Of a DNA stretch of 64,000 nt, positions 63,636-64,000 are shown piece by piece. The stretch comes from Marisa cornuarietis (Eukaryota > Mollusca > Gastropoda > Architaenioglossa > Ampullariidae). The position numbers and the translations under genes were made by a program. The stretch spans positions 8,520,001-8,584,000 of the forward strand of contig SMMW01000575.1 of NCBI GenBank assembly GCA_004794655.1, in the 5' to 3' direction. How positions within the stretch are numbered: position 1 is the stretch's first letter; each line of letters starts with the position of its first letter. A model generated the notes under the pieces. The model saw only the letters and a program-made list of their open reading frames with translations, had not been told where the DNA came from and searched no databases.

Positions 63636-64000
63636 AAACTGTTCCTGGGTGCTTCTAATTCCATACCACTTCAATTGTTTTGCCGTTAAAAGAAAGAGGT
63701 GGAACTTTTCTAACCTTGCCACGCGAATATGTCATAGAATGCGGTTTTTCAGTATTTCTTTGAAGACTGTATTTTTCCAGTAAATACTTAAAGTATCCAG
63801 TGTTAACTGCATATCCCTGGGAGTTTCCGTAATTTTGACAACATCGACAGAATACAGAAGCAGAAATAAGTACACATAATGACCAACATCACGAAAATCC
63901 TATTTATTTGCTTAGGTTTGAGATACGATCAGTCATCCAACATACCAAGAAAAAGATACTTTGAAGTCGTTTACAGAAAGAAAAAGCACAATCCATGCTT
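63636..64000. other. Non-coding stretch, nothing recognised
   Basis: Short AT-rich sequence after the LINE tail with no feature recognised. Confidence 0.5.

Overview
This 64 kb window looks like animal (metazoan) nuclear DNA from an intergenic or deep intronic region. The base composition is moderately AT-rich. There are no long open frames, operons or ribosome-binding-site pattern. Instead there are very many long microsatellites and many decayed transposable elements. CR1/L2-type LINEs with a TTA-repeat tail, tRNA-derived SINEs and pogo/Tigger-like and hAT-like DNA transposons fit many invertebrates. A lophotrochozoan such as a mollusc is my best guess, but the sequence alone does not prove it.

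No complete protein-coding gene, tRNA, rRNA or CRISPR array could be supported. Almost all open frames are about the length expected by chance, or are translations of CA, CTGT or ATC repeats. The best candidate for a host exon is 59884-60130 (+). It is an 81-codon open segment that ends in a stop, follows a good splice acceptor, and has strongly GC-rich third codon positions. It matches no protein I recognise.

Layout. 1-10 kb: non-coding DNA with long TG, AC and GACA microsatellites, a SINE tail and a LINE 3' tail (about 5880-6069). 10-20 kb: two adjacent SINEs, another SINE at 12.7 kb, a pogo/Tigger-like element (17848-18645) and a TCA/GTC array. 19.8-20.4 kb: a terminal-inverted-repeat element next to a 198-bp palindromic element. 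22-31 kb: small tandem repeats, a hAT-like element (27650-28641), a 124-bp ATC array and a SINE. 31-44 kb: mostly featureless apart from a decayed minisatellite of about 34 bp period (36390-36640). 44-55 kb: two more copies of the terminal-inverted-repeat family, a second pogo/Tigger-like element, a SINE on the minus strand and a TTAA-associated inverted-repeat element. 59-64 kb: the candidate exon, a decayed minus-strand LINE end (about 61175-61940), and a plus-strand LINE (62085-63635) split by a 681-bp insertion flanked by a 5-bp target duplication.

The elements do not form a pathway. The window records repeated insertion and decay: nested insertion, abutting elements, and several small non-autonomous families that could be defined from these copies. 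I found no convincing new functional system. The most useful new material is the set of small inverted-repeat families and the unidentified insertion inside the LINE.
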